In this document: piece after piece, positions 5,102-5,192 of the stretch
Numbering within the stretch: position 1 is the first letter of the stretch
How the letters are laid out: each line of letters begins with the position of its first letter
Source: an uncultured Lachnospiraceae bacterium
GTDB lineage: Bacteria > Bacillota > Clostridia > Lachnospirales > Lachnospiraceae
NCBI GenBank assembly: GCA_934394615.1
Contig: CAKRRJ010000120.1
Coordinates: 1-5,192 of the forward strand
DNA length: 5,192 nt
Direction of reading: 5' to 3'
The notes under the pieces: model-generated
What the model saw: only the letters and a program-made list of their open reading frames with translations
Databases searched by the model: none
What the model was told of the DNA's origin: nothing
Position numbers and translations under genes: made by a program

Positions 5102-5192
5102 TTAAATCATATTCATGAAAGGTCCGAAGCCGATCGGGGCAGTATCCCGCTGCGCAAAATATAAGTGCTGTGTTCGGACGATGTGGCTGACA
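5102..5192. other. Unassigned right edge; possible 3' end of an upstream gene
   Basis: This stretch is visibly richer in G and C than the AT-rich promoter beside it, so it may be coding. On the minus strand one frame is open from the edge to TAA at 5104-5102 (29 codons, ending FGPFMNMI). On the plus strand ATG 5115 opens 26 codons to the edge (starting MKGPKPIGAV), but no ribosome binding site precedes it. A 7-bp inverted repeat, GTCCGAA/TTCGGAC (5122-5128 and 5173-5179), is also present. I do not recognise either peptide and cannot decide between them. Confidence 0.25.

Noticed and set aside
1..5192. Mobile element, tRNA, rRNA or prophage content
   Set aside because: No transposase, integrase, terminal repeats, tRNA-like cloverleaf or rRNA segments were seen.

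Overview
The window looks like a chromosomal segment from a Bacillota of the class Clostridia, probably Lachnospiraceae-like. The reasons are a type I-alpha glutamine synthetase followed by an ANTAR regulator and then dapF, strong GGAGG-type ribosome binding sites throughout, and roughly balanced base composition. The exact taxon cannot be read from the sequence. Every gene I can support lies on the minus strand, so transcription runs from high to low coordinates.

Right part (about 5072 down to 2382): a heavy-metal efflux operon. A sigma-A promoter with a palindromic operator over its start site precedes an ArsR/SmtB-family metal sensor. A 74-residue stand-alone HMA metal-binding protein follows, then a P1B-type Zn/Cd/Pb efflux ATPase that has no HMA domain of its own. 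The sensor carries both a CVC-type thiolate site and a complete DxH-x10-HxxE alpha-5 zinc site. A 14-bp hairpin without a U-tract sits between the HMA gene and the ATPase.

Middle (2381 to 2025): a 357-base non-coding interval that is the regulatory region of glnA. It holds a near-consensus promoter (P1), a leader RNA of about 267 nt with three sizeable hairpins, and a strong intrinsic terminator. A small competing antiterminator hairpin overlaps the terminator's 5' arm. A second candidate promoter (P2) has its -35 inside the terminator's 3' arm, so its transcripts would avoid the leader. I see no convincing terminator for the metal operon before this leader.

Left part (2024 to 1): glnA, an ANTAR-domain putative antiterminator with a degenerate receiver domain, and the first 20 codons of dapF, cut by the window edge. 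The ANTAR gene probably starts at TTG (647). Its perfect Shine-Dalgarno sequence can pair with a complementary hexamer just after the glnA stop, which suggests translational coupling.

The most interesting unit is the nitrogen module. The leader terminator is the obvious target for the ANTAR protein encoded immediately downstream of glnA, giving a feedback loop of the kind known for ANTAR/AmiR-type antiterminators. However, I could not find the canonical pair of A1/G4 hexaloop hairpins, so either the RNA signature has diverged or control works differently.
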